From the NCBI GenBank assembly GCA_028565715.1, contig JAOXYC010232348.1:1-10596 (forward strand): DNA of 10,596 bases, in the 5' to 3' direction. The stretch is from Phoronis pallida (taxonomy: Eukaryota > Phoronida > Phoronidae). Each line of letters begins with the position of its first letter. Within the stretch, counting starts at the first letter, position 1. The position numbers were made by a program, and so were the translations under genes. The notes beneath the pieces were generated by a model. That model was not told the DNA's origin and did no database searches. It saw only the letters and a list, made by a program, of their open reading frames with translations. Shown piece after piece: positions 1 to 8,543 of the stretch.

Positions 1-300
1 AATAAGGAATAAAATAGGGTTTGAATAGCGGAGGATCTTATTTTCAAAATATTCAAAGGTCAATTATTCACAAAAAAATGTAATTGTAATCAAAATAAAA
101 GTACACCAACAATAGATTAATTGTGAAGAAAAAAATGAGAAACCGTGTTTCTGGTAGACGTAAATTGTTCGGGATCATGAGCACAAAAATTAATTAATTT
201 CGTACGACTTTTATGAAAATTTTTGATATAAAACTCCATCGCGATCTTGTATCCATTAAACCAACATTAACTCGAGTAACTTCAAATGTTTGCTTATGCA
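1..300. other. No feature seen
   Basis: AT-rich sequence with no coding block, repeat or RNA gene that I recognise. Confidence 0.5.
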
Positions 301-350
301 TTCCTCGGGGGGGGGGCCTCCACTGTTGGGATAGGTACTGATATGCCGCC

Positions 351-600
351 CATTTGGGTCGGGTTTTCACCGATTTTCAGTTGGTTAGTACTACATGGGT
401 CGGGTTTTTGCCAGTTTTAGGCAATTTTTGCATGTTGGTATATTGAACTGGGTCTATTTTGTGCACTATTCTGGATTTTTTTTTGTTTTGCGTTGCGGCA
501 TTGGAATGGGTCTATATTTTTTTTTTATTATTGGGCAACTTTGGTATCGGGGCCATATGCCCGGGGCAATATGCTATGGCTTCATTGGAATCCCTTTTTT
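351..600. repeat. Degenerate G/T-rich repeat block
   Basis: The motif TGGGTC followed by a T-rich stretch and a GG(C/T)A word recurs at 356, 397, 450 and 508, with a weaker TCGGGGCC at about 547. Spacing is irregular at about 41-58 bases. The strand is strongly G/T-biased and stands out from the AT-rich surroundings. A run of ten G lies just upstream (307-316). It looks like a decayed minisatellite; the 82-codon plus-strand frame across it (395-643) is low-complexity F/G/Y and unlikely to be a gene. Confidence 0.5.
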
Positions 601-883
601 AGCTTGGCTTCAACCTCATCCGGGCGTTTTGAGCTCGTACTGAGGTACGAGGGGATCTTGTTGGTAAATTAGCTTGCCTATGCATCTAAACGGATGTCCT
701 TTTTGACTTGAGGGCGGCACATCCGTACCCACTTTTAATCGAAGTATCCCCCCTCGGGATGCATTCCCTGCTTGGATAGCGAACAGTTTGCTTGAAAGTG
801 TAACTTCTGTTTCAGTCGTTAGGCTGCATGAGCAACCTGAGAAGTATTTTTGTTGAAAAATGCAGAATATCAATGATAAGATT
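601..883. other. Moderate-GC stretch of unknown nature
   Basis: This stretch is less AT-rich than its surroundings. It opens with a perfect palindrome CTCGTAC-TGAG-GTACGAG (634-651). A minus-strand frame (873-616, 85 codons) reads as a fairly balanced protein (AGNASRGGILRLKVGTDVPP around its middle) ending QYELKTPG. I recognise no family and see no splice-bounded exon structure. It could be a decayed repeat or retroelement fragment. Confidence 0.25.
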
Positions 884-939
884 AGGAGAAAAACAATACT
901 TTTAAATAAACATTTATTTAAAAGTATCGTTTTTCTCCT
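884..939. repeat. Near-perfect 27-bp inverted repeat (hairpin)
   Basis: The left arm 884-910 (AGGAGAAAAACAATACTTTT and on) pairs with 913-939 with one mismatch and only a two-base loop. With a small gap, pairing extends outward (AAGATT against GATCTTTT). It could be a short fold-back element or cruciform-prone DNA; no promoter or gene end is recognisable next to it. Confidence 0.9.
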
Positions 940-1558
940 CCGATCTTTTCACTTCGACTACTCAATGGCCGTGATTATGGAGAATATCCGTGACTAAAAA
1001 CATTGGAAATCGGAAAAAATCAAGTGTGAACGTTGCGATTTAGGCTATTTTTGGCACTTTTGGAACATAGATTTCTCCGCAATGAGTGGTCAAATCTTCA
1101 TGAAAATTTAAAGATATACTTTTTAGCCTAATATTAGAGGGAAAGGATCTCAGATTTCTTATTGACCCCTCCATTGCTGAGCTATAGAGCTTCACAAACG
1201 AAGGCTTTCATAAAAACAAAAGAAAAATTAAGCTTTAAAATTCAATACTTCCAAAACTTAGCAAAATTTTGAGACCCGTTTCCTTTCAATACACTTAGAC
1301 TATATTGAAATAAAAACCGGCGTGCCCATATAGCATGTATTGTTCCTGAAATCCTCGTTCAAAAAATAGAACTTTTTTAGTAAAATAATTGGTCACATGA
1401 CCAAAATCATTTTTTTTTCAATTTAAAGGTAACCAATAGATTCCAAATTTATTCACCTTACAGAAAATATTACTTTTGTGAGCAAAAAATAAACAGTATT
1501 TTGTGTATGTCATAAAAACTGACCCCCAGTCACTTAAAGGTTCACACTTACGTTTTCA
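940..1558. other. No gene seen; AT-rich intergenic DNA
   Basis: No exon-like block was found. TTTAAAGGTAACC at about 1425 and TTAAAGGTTCAC at about 1534 resemble the starts of the MITEs elsewhere in the window. No matching inverted partner was found for the first. Confidence 0.5.
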
Positions 1559-2215
1559 AGGTGGATACCATTTCTTGAGACATCTAGCGGCAAACGACCG
1601 TACGTTTTTAATTCACTCATTGATTAGCGAAGAACAATAGTTTGACGCCATAAATTGTAGTCAGACAATGGAATCAGAATCAACTGGACTTTTATTATTA
1701 ACTGTAACTTTAAAAAAATGCCCCGTTACATACCAGCAGGTTTTTGTTTTTCATAGCTTATACTTGAAATAACATGTTCCTAAACCGCGAGAACAAAGTA
1801 ATGGTTAGATTTTGAAGTTTTCTCCAGCATTAGAGAACTGCCTCCGTTTGAACCATTGTATTTTTTTGATTTAAAAGCACCATAGTTTCAAAAATCGGCC
1901 CGTTACCCCTATTCATTCAAAAGATTGGATAATTTGGTTGTGCATGATTTGAATCCAAGTTCTTTTCTTTTCGGCGTCGTGAAATTTCTTTTTTTTTAAT
2001 TCTTTTGCAAAAGAGCATTTTTATGAAATTTTCAGTACATTCGACGTAATGTTAAATTATTCAAAAAAATGACGGGAAAATACAATAACAGTTCTCGAAC
2101 GCATATGATAACCTGATTTCCACTGCTGTTTTAGTAAACTTCATGTACTCTTCATGAACAAAAATAAGTTATAGCAAGTTCTTACGACCTGGGAAGATGG
2201 TATATCAATCCACCT
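1559..2215 (+). mobile_element. Non-autonomous element with inverted ends, copy 1 (no array)
   Basis: It starts AGGTGGATACCATTTCTT, which lacks the TGAT found in copy 2, and ends GGTATATCAATCCACCT, the inverse of the start. Stretches shared with copy 2 include GACATCTAGCGGCAAACGAC, GTCAGACAATGGAATCA, CAAAAGAGCATTTTTATGAA and CAGTTCTCGAAC. The copies differ by many substitutions and small gaps, so both are old. The copies lie in opposite orientations about 4.7 kb apart. Upstream, TTAAAGGTTCAC at 1534 may mark the true border, since an inverted AGGTTCA also occurs beyond the right end. The middle (1710-1980) is AT-rich with nothing recognisable. No coding gene was found. Confidence 0.7.
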
Positions 2216-2781
2216 GTTAATGCTCTAAATATTTTTGAACCTGTACATTTTACAGTGTTAAACACTTTTCAGAGTTGCATTGGTGAATCAAGTTGCAAGA
2301 AATCTCTGAGATCATTGAAAACTGAAGCGGTGAAACGGTGAAAGGTTTATTTTTTCATAAAAACTTCTTGACACATGCTTGGCCATAAAAAAGGGACCTG
2401 TTTTAAATGACCGATGATTCAAAAATTGAAAAATATCTTCAGTTTGATGATAAGTAAAGTTCTTTCAAAACCAAAACTTGTTAACATTACTCCTTTGTTT
2501 TGATGTCGTTGCATTTGACTGTGAAATTTCCGACTGGAAAGACACAAATGAAAAATTATTGAAGTGTTGGTCAATGTCCACACACTCTATAGTGTCGCTT
2601 ATAAATGCATCTTAGAAATCAAGGAAGTTTATGTTAGTGTTTATGTCAGTATACCTGGACTCTCTGACAGTCTGTCATTTAAAAGAAAAAAACGAGAACT
2701 GATATGAGAAATGTCTTATGGGCCCCAATATCACAAACTGTATCAATCATTTGACGTTTCATAATTTCTATCTATTTTTGC
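2216..2781. other. No gene seen
   Basis: AT-rich. Weak similarity to the minus strand of 6780-6898 continues for some tens of bases after 2215 (CCTGTACATTTTACAGTG, then GAAATCTCTG). It may mark the outer part of the mobile element. Confidence 0.4.
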
Positions 2782-2896
2782 GGTACAAGTCGAATAAGTT
2801 GGTCCCTCGTATAACTTCCGTTATTTAGTCGTTGGAAACACATTGACTGAATGACACAAATAAACGAGGGACCATGCAACTTATTCGACTTGTACC
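2782..2896. repeat. Inverted repeat with 29/33-bp arms, small fold-back element
   Basis: The arm 2782-2810 (GGTACAAGTCGAATAAGTTG then GTCCCTCGT) is the reverse complement of 2864-2896 apart from a four-base insertion (CATG) in the right arm. The 53-base loop is not clearly paired. It could be a small MITE; no target-site duplication is obvious. Confidence 0.85.
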
Positions 2897-3333
2897 ATTT
2901 TGGCTTTAATATATCGCAACATTGGGCAAAACTGTACTTTAATCAAAGACAAATTGACTGAGACACTTCGTAAAATTAAGTACAATTAACTTTTTAGTTT
3001 GATAAATCGAGTGTCCCAAAAAACGCATCGTTATTCGACACGCCCGTGAGTTTACTCAGCAACGGATAACCCTTATTTCTTTAAATTTGTCACTGAGAAT
3101 ATTCTTTGAGTGTTCTCAATATTATTTGCTTAATTCTAAAGAGATGCAATTAAACATTGTGCGAGTACTGCAATTGTTTCAAAAACGCGGACAAAATATT
3201 CGATGTCAGACAGCTGAGAGCCGGTGGTGCCAAAAAACTTTCCTAGCGAACTTCAATGTCTTATTCATCCCAAATTTGGTTACGAAGTAATTTACGCTGA
3301 ACAAAATTTGCAGGTGGTTTGTTTGTAGAAGAA

Positions 3334-3371
3334 ATTTCAAAACTACAGTAGTTTATTTATAGTTTTGAAAT
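3334..3371. repeat. Short hairpin ATTTCAAAACTA / TAGTTTTGAAAT
   Basis: Twelve-base arms at 3334-3345 and 3360-3371 pair perfectly around a 14-base loop. The same word recurs once more at 3782-3795 (ATTTCAAAACTACA), so it may be one end of the possible element at 3358-3795. Confidence 0.75.
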
Positions 3372-3795
3372 CGCGAAAGTATTGGTACTTTTTTCACTGA
3401 ATTTCCATGTATCGGACGTAAATTGGATTGTTGTGGGTGTGGAAATTTGGCAAGTCAGTACTTTGATTTTCTTTTCTAATGTCAAAACTGAACAATCAAT
3501 CGTTATGAATTGTTTACAATTTTTGTTGATTTTTAGCTTTTTAACATGGCAATTTCAAATTGATACTTCTCGCAACAAATGTTCCCGATCTCTTTGAAAG
3601 TTTGACGTAAATATCATAAGGTTCACACAGTAAAAACATTATTTGGCAATTCAGTGCCGGATAAAATTAACGTGACTTTTTCAAGTGAATGTTATCTAGC
3701 TTTCAGGTAAAAACTAATTTCAAATGTTTTTTTGTAGGCGACACAATCCAGTTGACAATTATTCTCGAACTCAGTGCTGCAATTTCAAAACTACA
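3358..3795. mobile_element. Possible 438-bp element with about 17-bp inverted ends
   Basis: The left end TATAGTTTTGAAATCGC (3358) matches the reverse complement of the right end, TGTAGTTTTGAAATTGC (ending 3795), at 15 of 17 positions. The interior contains a 71-codon plus-strand frame (3382-3597) rich in F, L and S, which I regard as chance. There is no sibling copy in the window and no clear target duplication, so this is tentative. Confidence 0.3.
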
Positions 3796-3870
3796 TTTTT
3801 GCACGAAAATGTACTGTAAGATACCATTAAATTAGGACAATGTTAATTCAATAGGGCCGGGTAGTAGGCT

Positions 3871-3882
3871 AATAGTAATAAT

Positions 3883-3915
<33 letters not shown>

Positions 3916-3934
3916 TAATAATAAGTAAAATAAT
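3871..3934. repeat. TAA/ATA microsatellite
   Basis: An uninterrupted (TAA)n run spans about 3884-3915, with imperfect TAATAATTA and TAAGTAAAATAA flanks. It is a simple-sequence repeat. Confidence 0.95.
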
Positions 3935-4445
3935 ACTTTTAAAAGTTTGTATTTTTGCAAATCCTCTTTCAAATCAACAGCTCCTTTATATACCTATTTT
4001 GTATCCGTACAATATTGACCTACCACATACGGTGATAACGATCAGGATGGCCCTCAGCATGTTGTCAAAAACATGTTAATTTTGACACAAATCATATTGG
4101 CATCATGCTGACTTTTCCAACACATATACTGCCAAACTTCATTAAAATTATAAAAAATTCTGTGTTAAACCGGAATTTCACCCAGATGCGCACTTCACAA
4201 AATGTTTGACATTTTCATTTTACTACTTGTTTTGGTAAATTTGTTGTCATGGGAACATTATTTTTAAAATCGTTATGAAAATCCAGAAACAAAATAAAAA
4301 TGTGATGAATAAAACACCCTGTAAAATTTTGTTGTCGTAGCTTTTTAAGTTTTTCAGATATTAGGTTCCAAAAGTTGAGGGACACTTTTTTATTGTCACC
4401 TGATGTAAATTTCAATTTAAAGAAAGGGGTCCGGCGAAAATAGAA
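3935..4445. other. No gene seen
   Basis: AT-rich. A small imperfect hairpin of TGTCAAAA with TTTTGACA sits at about 4060-4090. The 94-codon minus-strand frame (4499-4215) is lysine/asparagine/phenylalanine-rich, partly overlaps the tandem duplication, and has no recognisable domain. Confidence 0.5.
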
Positions 4446-4758
4446 TTGTTCGGTCAAAATTTGAAAATGGAGAGAATGATTTTTCGATGGAGGAATCAAA
4501 TGTCGACAATGGACCTTCTTTGATCATAAATATTATTTTGACCGGATACCTCCCGGGGGATACCTCCGGGACTTTAAATAATTGGAGAGGCCGGCTATGA
4601 CGAAATAGAGTTTTGTTCGGTCAAAATTTGAAAATGGAGAGAATCGTGGATTTTTCGATGGAGGAAACAAATGTCGGCAATGGACCTTTTTGATATCATA
4701 AAATATCAGTTTGACGATACTTCCAAGACCAAAATAATTGGAGAGGCCGTATGACGAG
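4446..4758. repeat. Tandem duplication, period 167 bp (two copies)
   Basis: TTGTTCGGTCAAAATTTGAA starts at 4446 and again at 4613. Both copies continue through ATGGAGAGAAT, TTTTTCGATGGAGGA, CAAATGTCG-CAATGGACC and AATAATTGGAGAGGCCG. The first copy carries an extra internal repeat, GATACCTCC(C)GGGG, twice at about 4546-4570; the second has only GATACTTCCAAG there. The 20 bases before 4446 (GGTCCGGCGAAAATAGAA) resemble the copy junction (GGCCGGCTATGACGAAATAGAG), suggesting a remnant of a third unit. No coding role is seen. Similar peptides read on the minus strand in both copies simply reflect the duplication. Confidence 0.88.
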
Positions 4759-5135
4759 GTTTGCAAGGAGCAATAGTGACCGTGTGCGCGTGCTCATTTT
4801 GTGTTCAATGTAAAAAGGTGGAAATTATACCAAAGAGTTGAAATCGAGTTAGTTATACGTTCAGATTTTCCCAGTGTCACAGAAATATTTTTTGAACGTT
4901 TGCTCCAACACAAATTCACAAAGGTCTAAAAAGGACAAAGTCCGTTATGTCACTAATGCATCAATTTCCTTTTTGTTGGCATAAGAGTTTTTCAGCGTTT
5001 GTGCTACGAACTATGGGAAGATGTATTTCTGTTTATTTGTGATTCTTACAAGTATGATGTCCATAACTGATCTTGGCAATGTAGTCGGACAGCTTACTTT
5101 GATGTATGAAACACTGAAATTTTAGTAATTCATTC

Positions 5136-5185
5136 AATAAAGACAGATCTGTACTTCAATCAGTGGGTTGTTTTGTTTTGTATTT
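5136..5185 (+). promoter_or_regulatory. Orphan polyadenylation-like site
   Basis: AATAAA at 5136-5141 is followed 23-44 bases later by a GT-rich tract (GTGGGTTGTTTTGTTTTGT, from about 5163). This is the usual arrangement of an animal poly(A) site. Upstream, a short open stretch follows a possible acceptor TTTTTCAG (ending about 4995) and ends in TAG at about 5125. Its peptide (containing TDLGNVVGQL) is not recognised. It could be the 3' end of an unknown plus-strand transcript or a chance match. Confidence 0.25.
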
Positions 5186-6300
5186 TTTAAAGATGTAGAA
5201 GCCGTATCCATGACCATAAAAGTCATCAAAACAAATTGCAGTGAAAATCGCTGTACTTATTCAGTGTACAAACCTAGACACGCACCAAATATTGTTGAAC
5301 AATTTTAAAGTGGCAAAAATGACGTACATTGTAACCTAGGAACCATACTGGATCCTAGATGTAACATATAAGTGTTGGCACAACGCTAATTATATTACGC
5401 TCTACTAAAAAGCATTCAGGAACGCATTTAATTTAATTTGAGAGCCTGCAATTTTGAGATATTCCAAGTATGGTGTATGCAGTTCTAAATATGCAAGTTT
5501 CGCTTCAATTTTATTTTTATTACTTTTATGGTCCCCAATACGGCTTATGCATCTTTAACAGGGACAATATTACACTTTAAGATTGCACAAGCGTTTCAGA
5601 TTAGAAACAAAAACAAACACAACTTCACATTTATTCAAAAATAAATATATTGGCGTAGAACACCGAGTTCTAAGTCATCCACCTTTTATAAAGGCCCTTC
5701 AAATTTACCTTTCCATTTTTAAATCAATAAAATTCTCTGGAAACATGGGTTATATGAGGCTATTTCAATCTAAGATTTAGTACAGGACAGAGTATCATTG
5801 TTTTATGACCTATTGCAAGTTTCTTTTTGCCACAAAACTATTCTATCACATATACTCACACCGGCGTTTTTCAGTAATCAAGGTCAACACCAAAACGTGT
5901 GGAATTTTACAAAATTGTATTTAATATACCAGTTTTCGTCAATTTTACTTCATTTATTTAACAACTGGTAACAGCTTTGTGTTTTCCTGCTTATGCTGAT
6001 TATAATTTTTTTACCGGATTTTAGTGTCAATTTCTTGGTTTTAACCACAAAACCCCGTTCTGCCCACAAAACATCTAGTTGACATCATTTTTAGATACAT
6101 GTACATGCGTTCCTGGTTAGAGAGAAATTTTGGGTCAGAATTCATGTGGATGAGAATGATTTTTTCTGCATTTGTTTCATTTGATCACCTTAGTTTGAGC
6201 GGTAGATTTCAGTTCTGCATTTTTTTACAGCATTTTGATACAAAAAAATTAAAATCAGTTAGAATTTATTTAATAGATATCTACAATCCGGTCTCGACAA
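5186..6300. other. No gene seen; intergenic or 3' flank of the WDR89-like gene
   Basis: AT-rich sequence. Short plus-strand frames at 5583-5780 and 6099-6329 lack recognisable domains, splice-bounded edges or balanced composition. Confidence 0.5.
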
Positions 6301-6305
6301 CCTAT

Positions 6306-6311
6306 TTTATT
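6306..6311 (-). promoter_or_regulatory. Candidate polyadenylation signal of the WDR89-like gene
   Basis: TTTATT on the plus strand is AATAAA on the minus strand, about 214 bases downstream of the TGA at 6527-6525. A second AATAAA lies at 6270-6265. Either would give a 3' untranslated region of roughly 230-280 bases. This is motif evidence only, in AT-rich DNA where the hexamer is common by chance. Confidence 0.4.
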
Positions 6312-6524
6312 GATTTTAAAACACTTTAGAACTATACCTATAGACAATTCTGACAATAATATTAACCCATACCAAACAAACTGCTTCATGATCATTGATC
6401 CATTATTTCTAAATGAACTTTTCCCTGATAAAAACACAAGTTGAAGCAACAATGATGATAATTACAATGACATTGATGATAGTTATCAGGATATGGTAAA
6501 GATGTCATGTGTAGAAAAAATGCT

Positions 6525-6587
6525 TCAGTACGGCTTGGATTTCTTAGAAACAGACTTCTTTGTCTTGGCCTTTACTCTGTTTCCTTT
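6525..6587 (-). CDS. WDR89: WDR89-like protein, terminal exon with stop codon
   Basis: This exon has 20 codons plus TGA, starting KGNRVKAKTKKS and ending SKKSKPY. The acceptor is excellent: T(8)CCAG directly abuts the first codon (AG at 6589-6588). Phase 0 matches the preceding donor at 8456. A short, strongly basic C-terminus straight after the last WD blade is what I recall for WDR89, whose vertebrate form also ends in a Lys/Arg-rich tail. Such a tail could act in nuclear or nucleolar localisation, but that is inference. The exon is too short to identify by itself. The call rests on acceptor quality, phase match, lysine richness, the in-frame stop and its position downstream of the two recognised exons. 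A further small exon within the 1.87-kb intron cannot be excluded. If all three exons join directly, the window contains the last 84 complete codons of the protein. Confidence 0.65.
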   Translation of the reverse strand, partial: KGNRVKAKTKKSVSKKSKPY

Positions 6588-7248
6588 CTGGAAAAAAAAT
6601 AGTATTATTTCAAATTTGTATTTTATTTGACTGAATGACAATGATTGTTGATGAACATCAAATAAGAATAGAAATTAATGTATGGTTCTCCACGTCAAGT
6701 TCCAAATTATTCTGTCTTTCCAAATTTAACATCAAATATGTTTGGTTTGAGCATACATTGGGAAAACATCCACTCTGTTAGTATTCTAAAAAGTTACCAA
6801 TGTGTACCATATATGATGCAGAGATTTGTTGATTTGTAATAATTCCAAAATTTTAAATTGTTTCATTGTAAAATGCACAGGTGGCCTGATTACACTTAAG
6901 GGGGATTGATAACATTTTCGCAGGTAGTCAGAATTTCTTTAAATTTATCTTGGTTGAAGTGATAGGAGTTCGAGAACTGAAACTGTATTTTGACATCATT
7001 CATTGAACAATTTAAAATTACGTCAAATGTAAAATTTCATAAAAAATGCTCTTTTGCACATAAAATAAAAAATATTGAAATGTCATGGTTGAATTTCTTT
7101 AACAAGAGCTACGCAATAGATATGCGCCCTGCCACACCATTGCTTTTCTAACAGTGATAAGGCTTATGGTACTCACATATGCAAAATACAACTATGAAGT
7201 GGACAGAAATTCAATAAATGGCAAAAATGAAATTATTAGACTACAAAG

Positions 7249-8130
7249 TTTCATCAAATTTTGTCAAAGCATTCTCGAGATAACAAAAGATGGCGAAACT
7301 AAAATTCCCACCAGGAGGCACAACTGTTCATGGAATGTGCCTGTTTTCAAAAGCAGCCTTCCTTTTCATAAAAAGAACAAGTATGCAAAGTTTTGTCAAA
7401 ATTCGTCAAAGCATTCTCAAGTTATTGTGGTCATAACAAAATCATTATGACCAAACTGACATTCCCATCAGGGGCACAACTGCAGGTGGAACACCCATGT
7501 TTTCGAAAGCAGCCTTCCTTTTTATGCCAAGAACAAGTATGCAAAGTCTTGCCAAAATCCACCAAAGCCTTCTCAAGCAATTGTGGTCACAGCATAATCA
7601 ATATGGCCGAACTGAAAATCCCACCAGGGGGCACAAATGTTGACGGAACATGCCGGTTTTTGAAAGCAGCATTTCTTTTCATGCTAAGAAGAAGTATGTA
7701 AAGTTTCATCAAAATCCGTCAAGGCGTTCTCAAGTTATTGTGGTCACAACATAATCAATATGGCGGATCTAAAAATTAGAACAGGGAGCACAACTGTAGT
7801 CAGAACGCGCGGGTTTTCGAAAGCAGCCTTTCTTTTCATGCCAAGAAGAAGTATGCAAAGTCTCATCAAAATCGGTCAAAGCGTTCTCAAGTTATTGCGG
7901 TCACATCATAACCAATATGGCGTCGGTCAAAGCGTTCTCAAGTTATTGTGGTCACATCATAATCAATATGGCGGATCTAAAAATCCCAACAAGGGGCACA
8001 ACTGTGGTTGGAACGCGCCGATTTTCGAGGGAAGCCTTCCTTTTTATGCCAAGAACAAGTATGCAAATTTTCGTTAAAATTTGACAAAGCATTCTTGAAA
8101 TATTGTGGTCACAACAAAGTGTAACGCCGC
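7249..8130. repeat. Tandem array of about 157-bp units (five units plus a partial sixth)
   Basis: Units run at 7249-7390 (142, with a deletion), 7391-7546 (156), 7547-7703 (157), 7704-7860 (157), 7861-8068 (208) and a partial from 8069. The shared core reads TCATCAAAATC-GTCAAAGC, then TTCTCAAGTTATTGTGGTCA, then ATAATCAATATGGCGGA, then CC-CCAGGGGGCACAACTG, then TTTTCGAAAGCAGCCTTCC, then AAGAACAAGTATGCAAAG. The fifth unit is longer because it has an internal 51-bp duplication. Divergence between units indicates an old or slowly homogenised array. The 157-bp unit is not a multiple of three, so reading frames shift at each unit. The 100-codon frames seen across it are therefore not evidence of a protein. 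Confidence 0.9.
7872..7973. repeat. 51-bp direct duplication inside the fifth array unit
   Basis: TCGGTCAAAGCGTTCTCAAG with the following 31 bases occurs at 7872-7922 and again at 7923-7973. The copies differ at only a couple of positions (for example GCGG/GTGG and AACC/AATC). This is far more similar than the 157-bp units are to each other, so it is a more recent local event. Confidence 0.9.
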
Positions 8131-8456
8131 CGTCGCCACTGCATCCAATCGCATAATGCACCCACATATTATGAATGTGGGCACATAAAAATAGCGGGGA
8201 TTCCACGGTTAACAATAGAAGTCCAGCTGATTTTGATTCCATTGTCTGACTAAGATTTATGACGTCAAACCATTGTTCTGCACTAATAATGAATCAAAAA
8301 GGTCGTTTGCGGCTAGATGTCTTAAGAAATGGTATCAATCCACCTGAATACAGTTTCATTGTTATTATTTTCATTTGCCTCAAATTTGTGAAATCCATAG
8401 ATTTCTTGGGAGAACCAGCATACAGCATAGTTGTGGTCTCAAAATACATTACGTAC

Positions 8457-8543
8457 TGATATTGTCTTTGTCTGTAGAGCTCCAGGTTGTGTTGACCATA
8501 GACACAGCATGGAGTCCTCACCTCCTGTGATCAGGCTCTGTCT
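8457..8543 (-). CDS. WDR89: WDR89-like WD40 protein, exon completing the last WD repeat
   Basis: This exon has 29 codons reading RQSLITGGEDSMLCLW and then a Q/T/K-rich linker ending QTKTIS. The GGED-x-x-L-x-L-W block is the closing D strand of a WD40 blade, and the LW pair stands where WD usually does. Joined in phase 0 to the upstream exon it gives YWDHQ|RQSLITGGED. That keeps the same residue spacing as the W-x-x-Q-x-x-SLLTGGED stretch I recall from vertebrate WDR89, with no gap. The acceptor is TTTTCCAG (AG at 8545-8544) and the donor is TCA|GTACGT (8456 downward). A second donor four bases further on (GTAATG) would give phase 1 and break the frame into the final exon, so the first is preferred. 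The frame stays open on both sides of the exon, which produces a 71-codon reading frame whose outer parts are intron. Confidence is high for the exon and moderate for its exact 3' end. Confidence 0.8.

Larger units (their letters stand above)
6899..8345 (-). mobile_element. Non-autonomous element with inverted ends, copy 2, carrying a tandem array
   Basis: On the minus strand the element begins AGGTGGATTGATACCATT (8345 downward). It ends with the imperfect inverse of this, AATGTTATCAATCCCCCT, reaching 6899. Two inner blocks align colinearly with the copy at 1559-2215: 8345-8211 with 1559-1707, and about 7100-6960 with 1980-2120. Between those blocks this copy holds the 157-bp tandem array (7249-8130), which copy 1 lacks. 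No transposase was recognised and no clear target-site duplication is visible. A weaker match just outside the 6899 end (CCTGTGCATTTTACA, compared with CCTGTACATTTTACA after copy 1) suggests the true borders may lie some 40 bases further out. Confidence 0.7.
6588..8456 (-). other. Intron of the WDR89-like gene carrying a repeat-bearing mobile element
   Basis: This 1869-base phase-0 intron runs from GTACGT (8456 downward) to T(8)CCAG (ending 6588). Most of it is occupied by an element with inverted ends at 6899-8345, which contains the 157-bp tandem array at 7249-8130. The remaining 6589-6898 is AT-rich with no recognisable feature. A small hairpin, CCCACAT/ATGTGGG, sits at 8161-8181, and a TGACGTCA octamer at 8260-8267. 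Confidence 0.6.

Noticed and set aside
395-643. 82-codon plus-strand frame, membrane-like
   Set aside because: Its F/G/Y-rich hydrophobicity follows from the T- and G-rich degenerate repeat.
3087-3597. Plus-strand frames of 67 and 71 codons
   Set aside because: No recognisable domain, no splice-bounded edges, and length expected by chance in AT-rich DNA.
4215-4766. Two minus-strand frames with a shared peptide (PPSKN...)
   Set aside because: The shared peptide comes from the 167-bp DNA duplication; composition is K/N/F-rich and no domain is visible.
7154-8077. Chain of about 100-codon plus-strand frames resembling a repeat protein
   Set aside because: They follow the 157-bp tandem array. 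The unit is not a multiple of three, so each frame breaks after about one to two units and the same peptide appears in different frames.
7249-8130. CRISPR-like array
   Set aside because: Units are contiguous, about 157 bases and divergent, with no unique spacers, and the context is animal DNA.
7952-8242. 96-codon minus-strand frame (MESKSAGLLLLTV...)
   Set aside because: It crosses the border between mobile-element sequence and the satellite array. Copy 1 shows a similar start (MESESTGLLLLTV) but diverges immediately and closes, so the likeness is shared element DNA.
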